Of a stretch of DNA of 64,000 bases, positions 9,477 through 19,002 are shown piece by piece; within the stretch, counting starts at the first letter, position 1; the number at the start of each line of letters is the position of its first letter. A model generated the notes under the pieces. It made no database searches and was not told where the DNA came from. It worked only from the letters and a program-made list of their open reading frames with translations. The stretch covers positions 1-64,000 of the forward strand of contig NZ_JACHCG010000003.1 in NCBI RefSeq assembly GCF_014200595.1, in the 5' to 3' direction. The DNA comes from Pedobacter cryoconitis. GTDB taxonomy: Bacteria; Bacteroidota; Bacteroidia; Sphingobacteriales; Sphingobacteriaceae. The translations under genes and the position numbers were made by a program.

Positions 9477-10727
9477 ATGATGAATATCAATACCCGTATT
9501 AAATTATCAACTATGATGTTCCTGGAGTTCTTTATCTGGGGTTCATGGTTTGTTACGCTGGGTACTTTCTTAGAAAAAAACCTGCACGCTACAGGTGCAG
9601 ACTCAGCTGCTGTATTCTCTACGCAGTCGTGGGGAGCGATTATTGCCCCATTTATTATCGGACTGATTGCCGACAGATTCTTTAACGCTGAGAAAATTCT
9701 TGGTGTGCTGCATCTGATCGGAGCGGTATTAATGTACCAGATGTATACAGCTACGGACGTAAATGTATTCTATCCTTATGTTTTAGGTTATATGATCCTG
9801 TTCATGCCTACCCTGGCTTTAGTGAACTCGGTCTCATTTAACCAGATGAAAGATGCTGAAAAAGAGTTTTCAAATATCAGATTCTGGGGTACTATCGGAT
9901 GGATTGTTGCCGGGTTATGTATCAGTTACCTGTTTGTTTGGGATTCTAAAGCCCATATGGACTCAGGTATGCTGAAAAACACGTTTGCAATGGCTGGGAT
10001 AGCTTCTCTGGTTTTAGGTTTGTTTAGTTTTGCACTGCCAAAAACACCACCAAAAGTGGCTAAAGGGGAAAAAATCAAGATCTCGGATATTTTAGGTTTA
10101 GATGCCTTGAAGTTATTAAAGGATAAAAACTTTGCGATCTTCTTTGTATCGGCGATCTTAATCTGTATTCCTCTGGCTTTCTATTATCAGAATGCAAATC
10201 TTTTCTTATCTAATATTGGTGTAGAGGAACCTACTGGAAAAATGGCAATCGGGCAAGTATCAGAAGCCTTATTTCTTTTAATGATCCCTGTGTTCTTTAA
10301 AAGGTTCGGTTTTAAAGCAACTATCCTGGTCGGCATGATTGCATGGGCAGTTCGTTATGCTTTATTCGCTTATGGTAATGCTGGTGAATTAAGCTTTATG
10401 TTAATTATTGGTATTGCTTTACATGGTGTATGTTATGACTTCTTCTTTGTATCAGGTCAGATTTACACGAATTCAAGAGCTGGAGAAAAATATAAAAGTG
10501 CTGCTCAGGGTTTAATTACTCTGGCTACTTATGGTGTAGGGATGCTGATTGGCTTCAAAGTTGCTGGTATGATTACTGACAGCTATAAATTAGTTGATGG
10601 CTCTGTAGACTGGAAAATGGTCTGGATTATCCCTGCGGGAATTGCACTGGTTGTATTCTTACTTTTCACTCTTTTCTTTAATGAAAAGCGTAAAAGAGTT
10701 GTGGACACCCAATTTAACGAGGTTTAA
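9477..10727 (+). CDS. MFS sugar/nucleoside:H+ symporter-like permease
   Basis: A 416-residue integral membrane protein with about 12 hydrophobic segments. It opens MKLSTMMFLEFFIWGSWFVTLG-like (residues 8-28), the signature of the nucleoside:H+ symporter branch of the major facilitator superfamily. In Bacteroidota this branch often sits in sugar and glycoside operons, where it brings the processed sugar into the cytoplasm. Two ATGs (9477 and 9480) are possible starts. The next gene begins three bases after the stop. Confidence 0.85.
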   Translation: MMNINTRIKLSTMMFLEFFIWGSWFVTLGTFLEKNLHATGADSAAVFSTQSWGAIIAPFIIGLIADRFFNAEKILGVLHLIGAVLMYQMYTATDVNVFYPYVLGYMILFMPTLALVNSVSFNQMKDAEKEFSNIRFWGTIGWIVAGLCISYLFVWDSKAHMDSGMLKNTFAMAGIASLVLGLFSFALPKTPPKVAKGEKIKISDILGLDALKLLKDKNFAIFFVSAILICIPLAFYYQNANLFLSNIGVEEPTGKMAIGQVSEALFLLMIPVFFKRFGFKATILVGMIAWAVRYALFAYGNAGELSFMLIIGIALHGVCYDFFFVSGQIYTNSRAGEKYKSAAQGLITLATYGVGMLIGFKVAGMITDSYKLVDGSVDWKMVWIIPAGIALVVFLLFTLFFNEKRKRVVDTQFNEV

Positions 10728-10729
10728 GG

Positions 10730-11632
10730 ATGGCAACCGGTCAAAGCCGCAGAAATGCACTGAAAACAATGATTACAGGTTCAGCAATTTTGGGACTGTC
10801 TTCTGCGATGCCATCCTATGCTGCGGAACGCGAATCAGACAATGCTCCTATAAAGAGTAACGCTCCTTTAAAAGGGAATGTAAACCATTCTGTTTGCCGC
10901 TGGTGTTTTAGTGATATTGAGTTGGACGAACTTTGTATCGCCGTTAAAGGAATGGGCTTGAAAGCAATAGACCTCGTGGGGCCTGCTGAATGGCCTGTTT
11001 TGAAGAAACATGGGTTGTATTCTTCGATGTGTAATGGCGCAGAGATTAATTTGACCGATGGCTGGAATGATAAAACGTTTCATCCTAAATTGATAGAGAA
11101 TTATGCTAAAATGATTCCGCTGGTAGCAGAAGCTGGTTATAAAAACCTGATTTGTTTTAGCGGAAGCCGCAGAGGCAAAACTGATGAAGAAGGCTGGAAT
11201 AATTGTGTGGAAGGATTAAAGCAGGTGATCGGGCTTGCTGAGAAACACAATGTAGTACTGGTGATGGAATTATTGAATAGTAAAGTTGATCATAAAGATT
11301 ATCAGTGTGATCATACTGCATGGGGTGCTGAACTGGCTAAAAGACTGGGTTCAGAGAACTTTAAATTACTATACGACATTTATCATATGCAAATTGATGA
11401 AGGTGACGTTATTCATAACATCAGGACTTATCATCCGTATATTGCACATTACCATACTGCTGGTGTACCCGGCAGGAATGAAATAGATGATACGCAGGAG
11501 CTTTTTTATCCTGCAATCATCAAAGCTATCCTGGCAACAGGTTTTAAAGGATACATCGCACAGGAATTTATTCCTAAACAGAAGGATAAACTTCAGTCCT
11601 TAAGAAACGCGGTTAAAATTTGTGACTTATAA
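10730..11632 (+). CDS. Tat-exported hydroxypyruvate isomerase-like TIM barrel
   Basis: A 300-residue xylose-isomerase-like TIM barrel with an N-terminal twin-arginine signal (SRRNALKTMITGSAILGL, residues 6-23) cleaved near SYAAE. Conserved acidic/His sites are VVLVMELLNS, LLYDIYHMQ and the final YIAQEF. It resembles hydroxypyruvate isomerase-type proteins by domain, but its Tat signal and location point to a periplasmic sugar. It is the second of three such barrels in the locus. Confidence 0.82.
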   Translation: MATGQSRRNALKTMITGSAILGLSSAMPSYAAERESDNAPIKSNAPLKGNVNHSVCRWCFSDIELDELCIAVKGMGLKAIDLVGPAEWPVLKKHGLYSSMCNGAEINLTDGWNDKTFHPKLIENYAKMIPLVAEAGYKNLICFSGSRRGKTDEEGWNNCVEGLKQVIGLAEKHNVVLVMELLNSKVDHKDYQCDHTAWGAELAKRLGSENFKLLYDIYHMQIDEGDVIHNIRTYHPYIAHYHTAGVPGRNEIDDTQELFYPAIIKAILATGFKGYIAQEFIPKQKDKLQSLRNAVKICDL

Positions 11633-11642
11633 AGATTTAATT

Positions 11643-12515
11643 ATGAACTCAAGAAGAAATTTCATCAAACAGGCGGGTTTAGCTGCGGCAGGTGCTGTGG
11701 TCTTACCCTCACTAACCTTTGCTGCTGCCCCGGCTAAAGTTGTTGGTTTACAACTATATTCATTAAGAGCACAGTTGCCGGCTGATGTAGCTGGAACCAT
11801 TGCTAAAGTTGCAAAGGCTGGCTATAAAGAAGTAGAAACTTATGGTTATTCATTAAAAGATAAGTACTGGGGTTTAGATCCTAAAGCTTTTAAAACTTTA
11901 CTATCAAATAATGGATTAACTGCACCAAGCGGACATTATGGAATGGATCATTTCATTTCAACTGGTAATGCAGATGAGCTTAAAAGTTATATCGAAGCAG
12001 CGAATACAATTGGCAGCAGTTATATCGTAGTTCCTTATTTAGGAGATAACCTGCGTAAAACAGAAGATGACTGGAAAAAAGTTGCAGCCAGATTAAATGA
12101 AGCTTCAGCGATCTGTAAAGCAAGCGGACTGGGCCTGGGTTACCATAACCATAACTTTGAGTTTGTAAAATACGGAGAAACTACGGGTTATGACATCCTT
12201 TTAAAAGAAACAGATCCAAAAGCTGTTAAGTTTGAAATGGACTTATACTGGGTTGTAAGATCAGGTAATGATCCGATCAAATTATTTACTGATCACCCGG
12301 GACGTTTCCCAATGTGGCATGTAAAGGATATGGACAAGGTTGACAATACGATTAATACAGAAGTAGGCTCTGGAAAGATTGACTTTAAGGCAATCTATAA
12401 AGGCGCTAAACTAGCAGGATTAAAACACCTGATTGTAGAACAGGAGAACTACAGCATTGATCCATATGTGAGTATTAAGCAAAGTGCAGATTACGTCAAA
12501 AAGTCAATCTTATAA
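11643..12515 (+). CDS. Tat-exported sugar phosphate isomerase/epimerase family protein
   Basis: From the ATG at 11643 (MNSRRNFIKQAGLAAAGAVV) the protein is 290 residues long with a classic twin-arginine signal; the open frame from 11622 would start with GTG inside the preceding gene. The barrel begins VVGLQLYSLRAQLP and has LGYHNHNFEF and KFEMDLYWV, the metal and substrate sites of the family. It is the last gene of the sugar locus and is closed by a strong terminator. Confidence 0.85.
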   Translation: MNSRRNFIKQAGLAAAGAVVLPSLTFAAAPAKVVGLQLYSLRAQLPADVAGTIAKVAKAGYKEVETYGYSLKDKYWGLDPKAFKTLLSNNGLTAPSGHYGMDHFISTGNADELKSYIEAANTIGSSYIVVPYLGDNLRKTEDDWKKVAARLNEASAICKASGLGLGYHNHNFEFVKYGETTGYDILLKETDPKAVKFEMDLYWVVRSGNDPIKLFTDHPGRFPMWHVKDMDKVDNTINTEVGSGKIDFKAIYKGAKLAGLKHLIVEQENYSIDPYVSIKQSADYVKKSIL

Positions 12516-12527
12516 ATAATGTATTTA

Positions 12528-12559
12528 AAAGGCGGGCTTAAATAAGCCCGCCTTTTTTT
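12528..12559 (+). terminator. rho-independent terminator of the sugar-oxidation locus
   Basis: AAAGGCGGGCTTA pairs perfectly with TAAGCCCGCCTTT across a two-base loop and is followed by a T run. It lies 12 bases after the last stop codon of the locus. Confidence 0.95.
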
Positions 12560-12649
12560 GTGCAGTAAGCTAAGGAAAAAGCGAAGTTTTTTCCCATATT
12601 TGAAATATGATATATTATCATTAATAAACTTTAAATAAAATCATTAAAA

Positions 12650-13642
12650 ATGAAAATTGCAGTTGTAGGTGCTACTGGTTTAGTAGGCACTGTTATGTTA
12701 AAAGTACTAGAAGAGCGTAATTTCCCGTTGACCGAACTAATTCCGGTTGCATCTGAGAAGAGTGTTGGTAAAGAAATCACATTTAAGGGTAAGAAGTTCA
12801 AGGTCGTTAACATGGAAACAGCAATTGCAATGAAACCTGATGTGGCTTTATTCTCTGCGGGTGGAAGTACTTCCTTAAAATATGCTCCTTTATTTGCAGA
12901 AGCAGGAACAACGGTAATTGATAATTCATCTGCATGGCGCATGGATCCATCTAAGAAACTGATTGTACCAGAGGTTAATGGACACGAATTATCAATTGAT
13001 GATAAAATCATTGCTAACCCGAACTGTTCAACGATACAAATGGTAGTGGCTTTAAAACCATTACATGATAAATACAGAATTAAACGTGTAGTTGTTTCTA
13101 CTTACCAGTCTGTTACCGGAACTGGTGTTAAAGCTGTGGAGCAAATGATGAATGAGCGTAAAGGTATTTTAGATGGCCCGATGGCTTATCCTCACCAGAT
13201 CGACTTAAATGTTATTCCTCAGATTGATGTATTCGAAGAAAACGGATATACTAAAGAGGAAATGAAAATGATTAAAGAAACCCGTAAAATTATGGGCGAC
13301 GATAGCATCCGCGTGACCGCAACAACGGTAAGGATCCCTGTAATGGGTGGTCACTCAGAATCTGTGAACATAGAGTTTGAGAGTGATTTTGATGTCGCTG
13401 AGATCAGGTCAATTTTAGAGAAAACAGAAGGTATTATTGTAGTGGATGATATTGCAAATCTTAAATACCCTATGCCAAAAGACGCACATGAAAAAGATGA
13501 GGTTTTTGTAGGTCGTATCAGAAGAGACGAATCTTTGCCAAACACTGTAAATATGTGGATTGTTGCGGATAACCTGCGTAAAGGTGCTGCAACGAATACA
13601 GTGCAGATTGCTGAATTTTTACTAAGAAAAGAACTGATCTGA
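12650..13642 (+). CDS. asd: aspartate-semialdehyde dehydrogenase
   Basis: The 330-residue enzyme has the NADP-binding start MKIAVVGATGLVGTVML and the catalytic cysteine C126 in NPNCST. It reduces aspartyl phosphate to aspartate semialdehyde, the branch-point step for lysine/diaminopimelate, threonine and methionine. The length matches the family. It stands alone between two terminators. Confidence 0.97.
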   Translation: MKIAVVGATGLVGTVMLKVLEERNFPLTELIPVASEKSVGKEITFKGKKFKVVNMETAIAMKPDVALFSAGGSTSLKYAPLFAEAGTTVIDNSSAWRMDPSKKLIVPEVNGHELSIDDKIIANPNCSTIQMVVALKPLHDKYRIKRVVVSTYQSVTGTGVKAVEQMMNERKGILDGPMAYPHQIDLNVIPQIDVFEENGYTKEEMKMIKETRKIMGDDSIRVTATTVRIPVMGGHSESVNIEFESDFDVAEIRSILEKTEGIIVVDDIANLKYPMPKDAHEKDEVFVGRIRRDESLPNTVNMWIVADNLRKGAATNTVQIAEFLLRKELI

Positions 13643-13664
13643 TCCGGTTCTTTAAAAATACAGG

Positions 13665-13710
13665 ATGTGGTGTTAATCTGGCAAAATGCTGGAATAACAC
13701 CACATTTTTT
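13665..13710 (+). terminator. rho-independent terminator after asd
   Basis: ATGTGGTGTTA at 13665-13675 pairs with TAACACCACAT at 13695-13705, with further partial pairing inside, followed by six T. Confidence 0.93.
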
Positions 13711-13721
13711 GTTATTAGTCT

Positions 13722-13751
13722 TTTGCTTTCCCGTTATTTGCAATAGATTTA
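13722..13751 (+). promoter_or_regulatory. promoter of the PBP4-type gene, very short leader
   Basis: TTTG at 13722-13725, an 18-base spacer, then TAGATTTA at 13744-13751 (seven of eight matches to TAnnTTTG, counting the two free positions). Transcription would begin only a few bases before the ATG at 13762. Confidence 0.5.
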
Positions 13752-13761
13752 TCCGATACAG

Positions 13762-15159
13762 ATGTTAAAAAAATCAATAGTATTCTTGTTTGTGCTTTCG
13801 CACAGTTTTTCTTTTGCACAGAGCCCTGTACAAAAGTTAACACAATCCTTTAATACATTATCAGAAGATAAGCAAGCAAAGTATGCGATTGCTTCCATCT
13901 GTGTTTTAGATGCCAAAACAGGAAAACAATTGTATGCAAAGAATGAAAACATCGGCCTTGCTACTGCTTCTACGCTAAAAACAATCACTTCAGCAACTGC
14001 ATTCTCCATTTTAGGCAAAGATTTCCATTATCAAACTACGCTGGGCTATAGCGGGAGCATTAGTGCTGATGGCACCTTAAAGGGAGATTTGATGATCACA
14101 GGCGGCGGCGACCCTACCCTGGGTTCTCCCCGTTATGCAACCAGTAAAGAGAGTATTGTATTAGCGCAATGGGTAGCTGCAATCAAAGCAGCAGGTATTA
14201 AAAAAGTTGAGGGTAAAGTAATTGGTGATGATGGTGTCTGGGGTACGCAGTCTGCACCTGATGGCTGGATATGGCAGGATCTTGGTAATTATTATGGTGC
14301 CGGCACTTCTGCCCTAAGCTGGAGAGAAAATCAATTCGACATTAAACTCCGTCCGGGAAATCCGGTTTCAGTCCTTAAAACTGTTCCAGAAATGCCATAC
14401 CTCACTATAGTTAACGAATTAAAACCAGGTATGGCAGGCAGTGGAGATCATGCTTATGCTTACCTCCCGCCGTTATCAAATATAGCTTACCTGAGGGGCA
14501 CATGGGCAACAGATATACAAAAACAGGGCATTGCAGCAGCATTACCTGATCCGGCTTACGAAGCGGCATTTCGCCTGAAAGATACTTTAGCTAAAGCCGG
14601 GATACAGGTTACTGAAGCTCCGGTAACAAGCCGTCAGCTTTCCGCTGCTAAATTACCTTTACCAGCAATCAAGCAAAATCTGAGTACGATAACCTCTCCT
14701 GCTTTGCCTGAGATTGTTTACTGGTTAAATAAAAAAAGTATCAATTTATATGCTGAACATCTTTTAAGAACTATAGCCTGGAAATCGGGCGTTGCTGCTA
14801 CGACAAGCAATGGTGCAGCCGCAGAGGTTAAATTCTGGGCAGCAAAAGGCTTTGACAAAAATGCTTTGAACATTATTGATGGCAGCGGGCTTTCACCAGC
14901 CACCAGGGTAACAACTTCGGCCATGGCCAATATCCTTTTCCAGGTACAACAGGAAAACTGGTTCCCGGATTTCTATAAATCTTTACCAGAATACAACGGA
15001 ATGAAGTTAAAAAGTGGTACAATCAATGATGTTTCTGCATTTGCAGGCTATTATACAGCCGATAATGGCAGTAAATATGTAGTTGTGATTAATATTAACA
15101 ATTATTCAGGCTCTGGAATCAATAGCAAACTGTTCAAAGTGCTGGATGCCCTTAAATAA
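13762..15159 (+). CDS. dacB: D-alanyl-D-alanine carboxypeptidase/endopeptidase (PBP4, DacB type)
   Basis: The 465-residue periplasmic protein has a signal peptide ending FSFAQ and the three penicillin-binding motifs: S70-T-L-K73, S326-I-N328 and K417-S-G419. The large insertion between the first two motifs is typical of class C PBP4 enzymes (GDLMITGGGDPTLGS). It trims D-Ala from peptidoglycan stem peptides and cleaves cross-links. It is a single-gene unit preceded by its own promoter. Confidence 0.95.
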   Translation: MLKKSIVFLFVLSHSFSFAQSPVQKLTQSFNTLSEDKQAKYAIASICVLDAKTGKQLYAKNENIGLATASTLKTITSATAFSILGKDFHYQTTLGYSGSISADGTLKGDLMITGGGDPTLGSPRYATSKESIVLAQWVAAIKAAGIKKVEGKVIGDDGVWGTQSAPDGWIWQDLGNYYGAGTSALSWRENQFDIKLRPGNPVSVLKTVPEMPYLTIVNELKPGMAGSGDHAYAYLPPLSNIAYLRGTWATDIQKQGIAAALPDPAYEAAFRLKDTLAKAGIQVTEAPVTSRQLSAAKLPLPAIKQNLSTITSPALPEIVYWLNKKSINLYAEHLLRTIAWKSGVAATTSNGAAAEVKFWAAKGFDKNALNIIDGSGLSPATRVTTSAMANILFQVQQENWFPDFYKSLPEYNGMKLKSGTINDVSAFAGYYTADNGSKYVVVININNYSGSGINSKLFKVLDALK

Positions 15160-15252
15160 CAATATTTTCTCCACAGAAACCCCGTATTTATCCACAAATT
15201 GCTAAATTGCAACCTTTTACCAATTTCACAAGCACAAGCCCCTCTTCATTTT

Positions 15253-17220
15253 ATGAATAAATTCTTACCTTTTATATGCTGCCTTCTTTTTTACACAAGC
15301 ACATATAGTCAACAAATGGGATCCGGAACTTCTACTTCTTCAGTTATAGATAGCAATACTAATTTCACCAGCAGACCACCTGAGTTTTCAATAATTCCTG
15401 AGCCGGTTTCTTTGTTAAAGACCAATGGTTCTTTCACTTTACCAGATAAAGTAGTTGTTTTAGCTACTCCGGAGATGAAATTCGTAGTGGATTACCTGAA
15501 GGAAAAACTATCCGTTCCTACGGGTAAGTTTGTTGCTGAATTTGCACATACACAGGCTACAGGAACAATCAGATTAGTACTCAATCCCAGACCAGATGCA
15601 ACTTTAGGCAATGAAGGTTATCAGCTTTCGGTAACGCCAGCGATGATCGTCATTAAAGCGAATCAGGCTGCCGGACTGTTTTATGGTGTTCAAAGTTTAT
15701 TACAGCTTTTCCCAAAAGAAATAGAATCCAAAGAGCTGGTTGAAGGGGTAACCTGGAAAATTCCGTGTGTAGAAGTTACTGACTATCCACGGGTAGCCTG
15801 GAGAGGGTTAATGTTTGATGTAGCCCGCCACTTTTTCACGAAACAAGAAGTAAAGCAATACATTGATGCAATGGTCCGCTATAAGTTTAACCTGCTTCAT
15901 CTTCACCTGACCGATGATGAGGGCTGGAGACTGGAAATTAAAGGTTTGCCAAAATTAACTGAGGTAGGTGCATGGAATGTTAAAAAAGTAGGTGACTTCG
16001 GTACTTTCAGTACACCAGGAGCTGATGAACCCCGTACTTATGGTGGTTTTTATACGCAGGACGATGTGAGAGAACTGATTAAATATGCCAAAGACAGATT
16101 TGTAGATATTTTACCAGAGATCGATGTTCCCGGACATAGCCTGGCAGCAGTTGTATCTTATCCGGAACTATCTTGTACCCCGGGTGCAGAAACTTACCGT
16201 GTACGTTCAGGAGAACGTATTATGGACTGGTCAAAAGGTGCCCCTCCAATTGCATTGGTAGATAATACCTTATGTCCGGCCAATGAAAAAGTTTATGCTT
16301 TTCTGGATACTGTGATTACACAGGTTGCCGCATTATTTCCTTTTGAATATATTCATATGGGCGGTGATGAAGCTCCGATAAATTACTGGCAGAAAAGTGA
16401 TGCAATTAAGGCTTTGATGTTAAGAGAAGGTTTAAAAGATATACACCAGGTTCAGGGGTATTTCGAAAAGAGAGTAGAGAAAATTGTAGAGTCGAAAGGC
16501 AAGAAATTTATGGGCTGGGATGAGATTATGGAGAGTGATATACCAGCAGGTGCAGCAGTGATGAGCTGGAGAAGTCCAAAATTCGGTATAGAGGCTTCCC
16601 GTGCTAAGCATGAGGTTGTAATGAGCCCACAGGGGACTAACTACCTTGATTTGATGCAGGGTGATGTGACCTCCGAATCTAAAGTCTATAACACTGTTCG
16701 TTTAGGCAAAGCTTATGAATTTGATCCTGTTCCGGCCGGAGCAGATCCTAAATATATCAAAGGAGGACAGGGTAATTTATGGGCAGAACAAGTTTATAAT
16801 ATCCGTCAGGCAGAATATATGACCTGGCCAAGAGGTTATGCGATTGCAGAATCTGTATGGTCTCCGAAAGAGAAGAAAAACTGGACTAATTTCACGGGTA
16901 AAGTTGAGCAGCATTTTCATAGAATGGACATTGCCGAAACTAAATATTCACCAGCAATTTATGATCCTATCGTCAAAGCAAGCAGAACCGCCGATAAACA
17001 GGTGATGGTTGAACTGACTACCGAAATTGATGGACTGGATATTTATTACAGCTTTGACAATTCGACCCCGGATAGATTTTATCCAAAATATACAGAGAAA
17101 GTGGTCATCCCCAAGGATGCCAATCAAATGCGTGTGATTACCTACAGAGGTAAACAGGCGATCGGCAGATTGTTAACTATAGCTGTTGATGATTTAAATA
17201 AAAGAGCAGGAAAAAGATAA
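15253..17220 (+). CDS. beta-N-acetylhexosaminidase, GH20
   Basis: From the ATG at 15253 a 655-residue protein begins with signal peptide MNKFLPFICCLLFYTSTYSQ; the upstream frame to 15199 adds no recognisable sequence. A GH20b N-terminal domain is followed by the catalytic barrel with WRGLMFDVARHF, LHLHLTDDEGWRLE and the acid-base/assisting pair D372-E373 in HMGGDEAP. The C-terminal ~80 residues look like a chitobiase C-type domain (YYSFDNSTP). It releases terminal GlcNAc/GalNAc from glycans or chitin fragments outside the cytoplasm. Confidence 0.95.
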   Translation: MNKFLPFICCLLFYTSTYSQQMGSGTSTSSVIDSNTNFTSRPPEFSIIPEPVSLLKTNGSFTLPDKVVVLATPEMKFVVDYLKEKLSVPTGKFVAEFAHTQATGTIRLVLNPRPDATLGNEGYQLSVTPAMIVIKANQAAGLFYGVQSLLQLFPKEIESKELVEGVTWKIPCVEVTDYPRVAWRGLMFDVARHFFTKQEVKQYIDAMVRYKFNLLHLHLTDDEGWRLEIKGLPKLTEVGAWNVKKVGDFGTFSTPGADEPRTYGGFYTQDDVRELIKYAKDRFVDILPEIDVPGHSLAAVVSYPELSCTPGAETYRVRSGERIMDWSKGAPPIALVDNTLCPANEKVYAFLDTVITQVAALFPFEYIHMGGDEAPINYWQKSDAIKALMLREGLKDIHQVQGYFEKRVEKIVESKGKKFMGWDEIMESDIPAGAAVMSWRSPKFGIEASRAKHEVVMSPQGTNYLDLMQGDVTSESKVYNTVRLGKAYEFDPVPAGADPKYIKGGQGNLWAEQVYNIRQAEYMTWPRGYAIAESVWSPKEKKNWTNFTGKVEQHFHRMDIAETKYSPAIYDPIVKASRTADKQVMVELTTEIDGLDIYYSFDNSTPDRFYPKYTEKVVIPKDANQMRVITYRGKQAIGRLLTIAVDDLNKRAGKR

Positions 17221-17224
17221 GCGG

Positions 17225-18034
17225 TTGAGATATTTCGTACACATCAGTTATAATGGTTTACAATACAATGGCTGGCAAAAACAGCTCAATGTGTTGAATA
17301 TTCAGGGCGTGATAGAAAACGCCCTGACCCAGATTTTTAAAGTGCCGGTCTTCATTAATGGATGCGGCAGAACGGATGCGCAGGTTCATGCCAGCCAGTT
17401 CTTTTTCCATATGGATATTGAGCAGGAATGGGATTTCGATCTGATCTTCAGGCTCAACAAGTTACTTCCATTAAATATTGCTGTTTATGATATAATACCG
17501 ATGGAAGGTTTACCTCATGCCCGGTTTGATGCGGTACAGCGTGCTTACGATTATTTCCTGCATACTTATAAAGACCCGTTTTTAAACGGCCTTAGTTCTT
17601 ACTATCTGCTGGAGAACCTGCAATGGGATCAAATGAAAGCGGCAGTTGCTCTATTGCCGTTATACAAAGATTACCGTGCATTTTGTACCAGCCCGGATAA
17701 ATATGAACATACTTTATGTTATGTGAGATCTGCCAGTTTAATGGTGGATGACAAGGGAGAAAAAATGAGATTTCAGATCTCTTCTAACCGGTTTTTAGGA
17801 AAGATGATCCGCATTATTATGGGACAGCTATTAAAAATTGGTCAGGGTACGCTCAGTGTAGATGAGTTTGAAAGCCATCTGATCAGTAAAAAAACTCCTG
17901 CATTAATTACGCCGGCACACCCTCAGGGGTTATACCTTTCTAAAGTAACTTATCCGTATTTGAACCTCCCTCCAAGGGTAGATTTCTCTGCTGTTCTTCA
18001 AAAACATGCAGATACGAACTGGAAAGCACTCTGA
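17225..18034 (+). CDS. truA: tRNA pseudouridine synthase A
   Basis: A 269-residue TruA protein that makes pseudouridine at positions 38-40 of the tRNA anticodon stem. The catalytic D51 lies in GCGRTDAQVHA, and RFDAVQRAYDY and KMIRIIMGQLL are family blocks. The start is the TTG at 17225 (MRYFVHISYNG): the conserved N-terminus begins here, no ATG precedes it in frame, and the GH20 stop is only four bases upstream. Confidence 0.95.
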   Translation: MRYFVHISYNGLQYNGWQKQLNVLNIQGVIENALTQIFKVPVFINGCGRTDAQVHASQFFFHMDIEQEWDFDLIFRLNKLLPLNIAVYDIIPMEGLPHARFDAVQRAYDYFLHTYKDPFLNGLSSYYLLENLQWDQMKAAVALLPLYKDYRAFCTSPDKYEHTLCYVRSASLMVDDKGEKMRFQISSNRFLGKMIRIIMGQLLKIGQGTLSVDEFESHLISKKTPALITPAHPQGLYLSKVTYPYLNLPPRVDFSAVLQKHADTNWKAL

Positions 18035-18076
18035 TATTATTTACGCTCAGGTGAGATTCGCGCATTTAGAAACTCT

Positions 18077-18084
18077 TATTTTTG
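18077..18084 (+). promoter_or_regulatory. -7 promoter box of the thioesterase gene
   Basis: TATTTTTG is an exact TAnnTTTG match ending 16 bases before the ATG at 18101. No good -33 element was found at the right distance. Confidence 0.5.
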
Positions 18085-18100
18085 TGGAAATTTAAAGATT

Positions 18101-18499
18101 ATGAATTTCCACACCAGAAAATGGATCAAACCCGAAGACTTAAATCCTAATGGAAGCTTATTTGGCGGTAGTTTGTTAAGATGGATAGATGAAGAAGCGG
18201 CAATTTACGCTATTGTTCAACTAGGCAATCCAAGAGTTGTTACCAAATATATTTCAGAAATCAACTTTGTAAGCTCTGCAAAACAGGGAGATATTATTGA
18301 GATGGGGATTACTGCAATCGCTTTCGGAAACACTTCTTTGACGATGCGTTGTGAAGTACGCAACAAGATCACCAGAAAAAGCATTTTAACAATTGATAAA
18401 ATGGTCTTTGTAAATGTTGATGAATATGGCAATCCTGTTGCACACGGCAGAAAAGAGATCAAATTTATAGAAGAGCAGTTCGCTGCCGAAGATAATTAG
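18101..18499 (+). CDS. hotdog-fold acyl-CoA thioesterase (YciA/BACH-like)
   Basis: A single-domain hotdog protein of 132 residues with the pattern NPNGSLFGGSLLRWIDEEAA, in which the family's catalytic N and D/E residues are present (N17, D30 region), then VTKYISEINFVSSAKQGDIIEMG. It hydrolyses acyl-CoA esters in the cytoplasm; chain-length preference cannot be read. Its TAG stop overlaps the TAA stop of the convergent aroK gene. Confidence 0.9.
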   Translation: MNFHTRKWIKPEDLNPNGSLFGGSLLRWIDEEAAIYAIVQLGNPRVVTKYISEINFVSSAKQGDIIEMGITAIAFGNTSLTMRCEVRNKITRKSILTIDKMVFVNVDEYGNPVAHGRKEIKFIEEQFAAEDN

Positions 18500-19002
18500 T
18501 TCCGGGCCAGGATTTCTGCGCGGATATCGTCGGCGGTCAAGCTGATCCCACTCATTACCAGAGATGCTTTAGTATAAAATGGCTCACGTTCAGCCAGTTT
18601 ACCTTCAATAAATTCAAGCACGCCTTCGGGGGTCAGATTACGCAGCAGCGGGCGCTTGGCGATTCCACTTTCCAGGCGTTTGGCCAGTGCGGCTGGCGGC
18701 ATCTCAATATAGATCGTTGTCCCATTGGCGTTCATCCACTCTATATTATCAAAGAAGCACGGTGTGCCCCCTCCTGTTGCAATGACACAGTTTTTAGGGT
18801 AATCAAAAGCCTGAAGGGTTTCACTTTCTAATTTACGGAAAGCTTCTTCTCCATGAGTTGAAAAATAATCGCCTACAGTGAGCCCTGTATTTTTCTCAAT
18901 CTGGTGATCCAGATCAATCAGGTCATAACCCAGTTTAGTCGCTAATTTTCTTCCCAGCGTACTCTTGCCGCATCCCATAAAACCAATTAGAAATATCTTC
19001 AT
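18496..19002 (-). CDS. aroK: shikimate kinase
   Basis: The 168-residue P-loop kinase has GFMGCGKST at residues 7-15, DLDHQIEKNTGLTVGDYF (shikimate site with D34) and the GGG motif (ATGGGTPC). It phosphorylates shikimate for chorismate and aromatic amino acid synthesis. The start codon overlaps the stop of the upstream permease gene (TAATG on the minus strand), so it is translated from a shared message. Confidence 0.97.
   Translation of the reverse strand: MKIFLIGFMGCGKSTLGRKLATKLGYDLIDLDHQIEKNTGLTVGDYFSTHGEEAFRKLESETLQAFDYPKNCVIATGGGTPCFFDNIEWMNANGTTIYIEMPPAALAKRLESGIAKRPLLRNLTPEGVLEFIEGKLAEREPFYTKASLVMSGISLTADDIRAEILARN

Noticed and set aside
18496..18499. Overlapping stop codons of thioesterase and aroK as a regulatory feature
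   Set aside because: Convergent stop overlaps also occur at 43624-43631 and 48499-48502 and are explained by compact gene packing.
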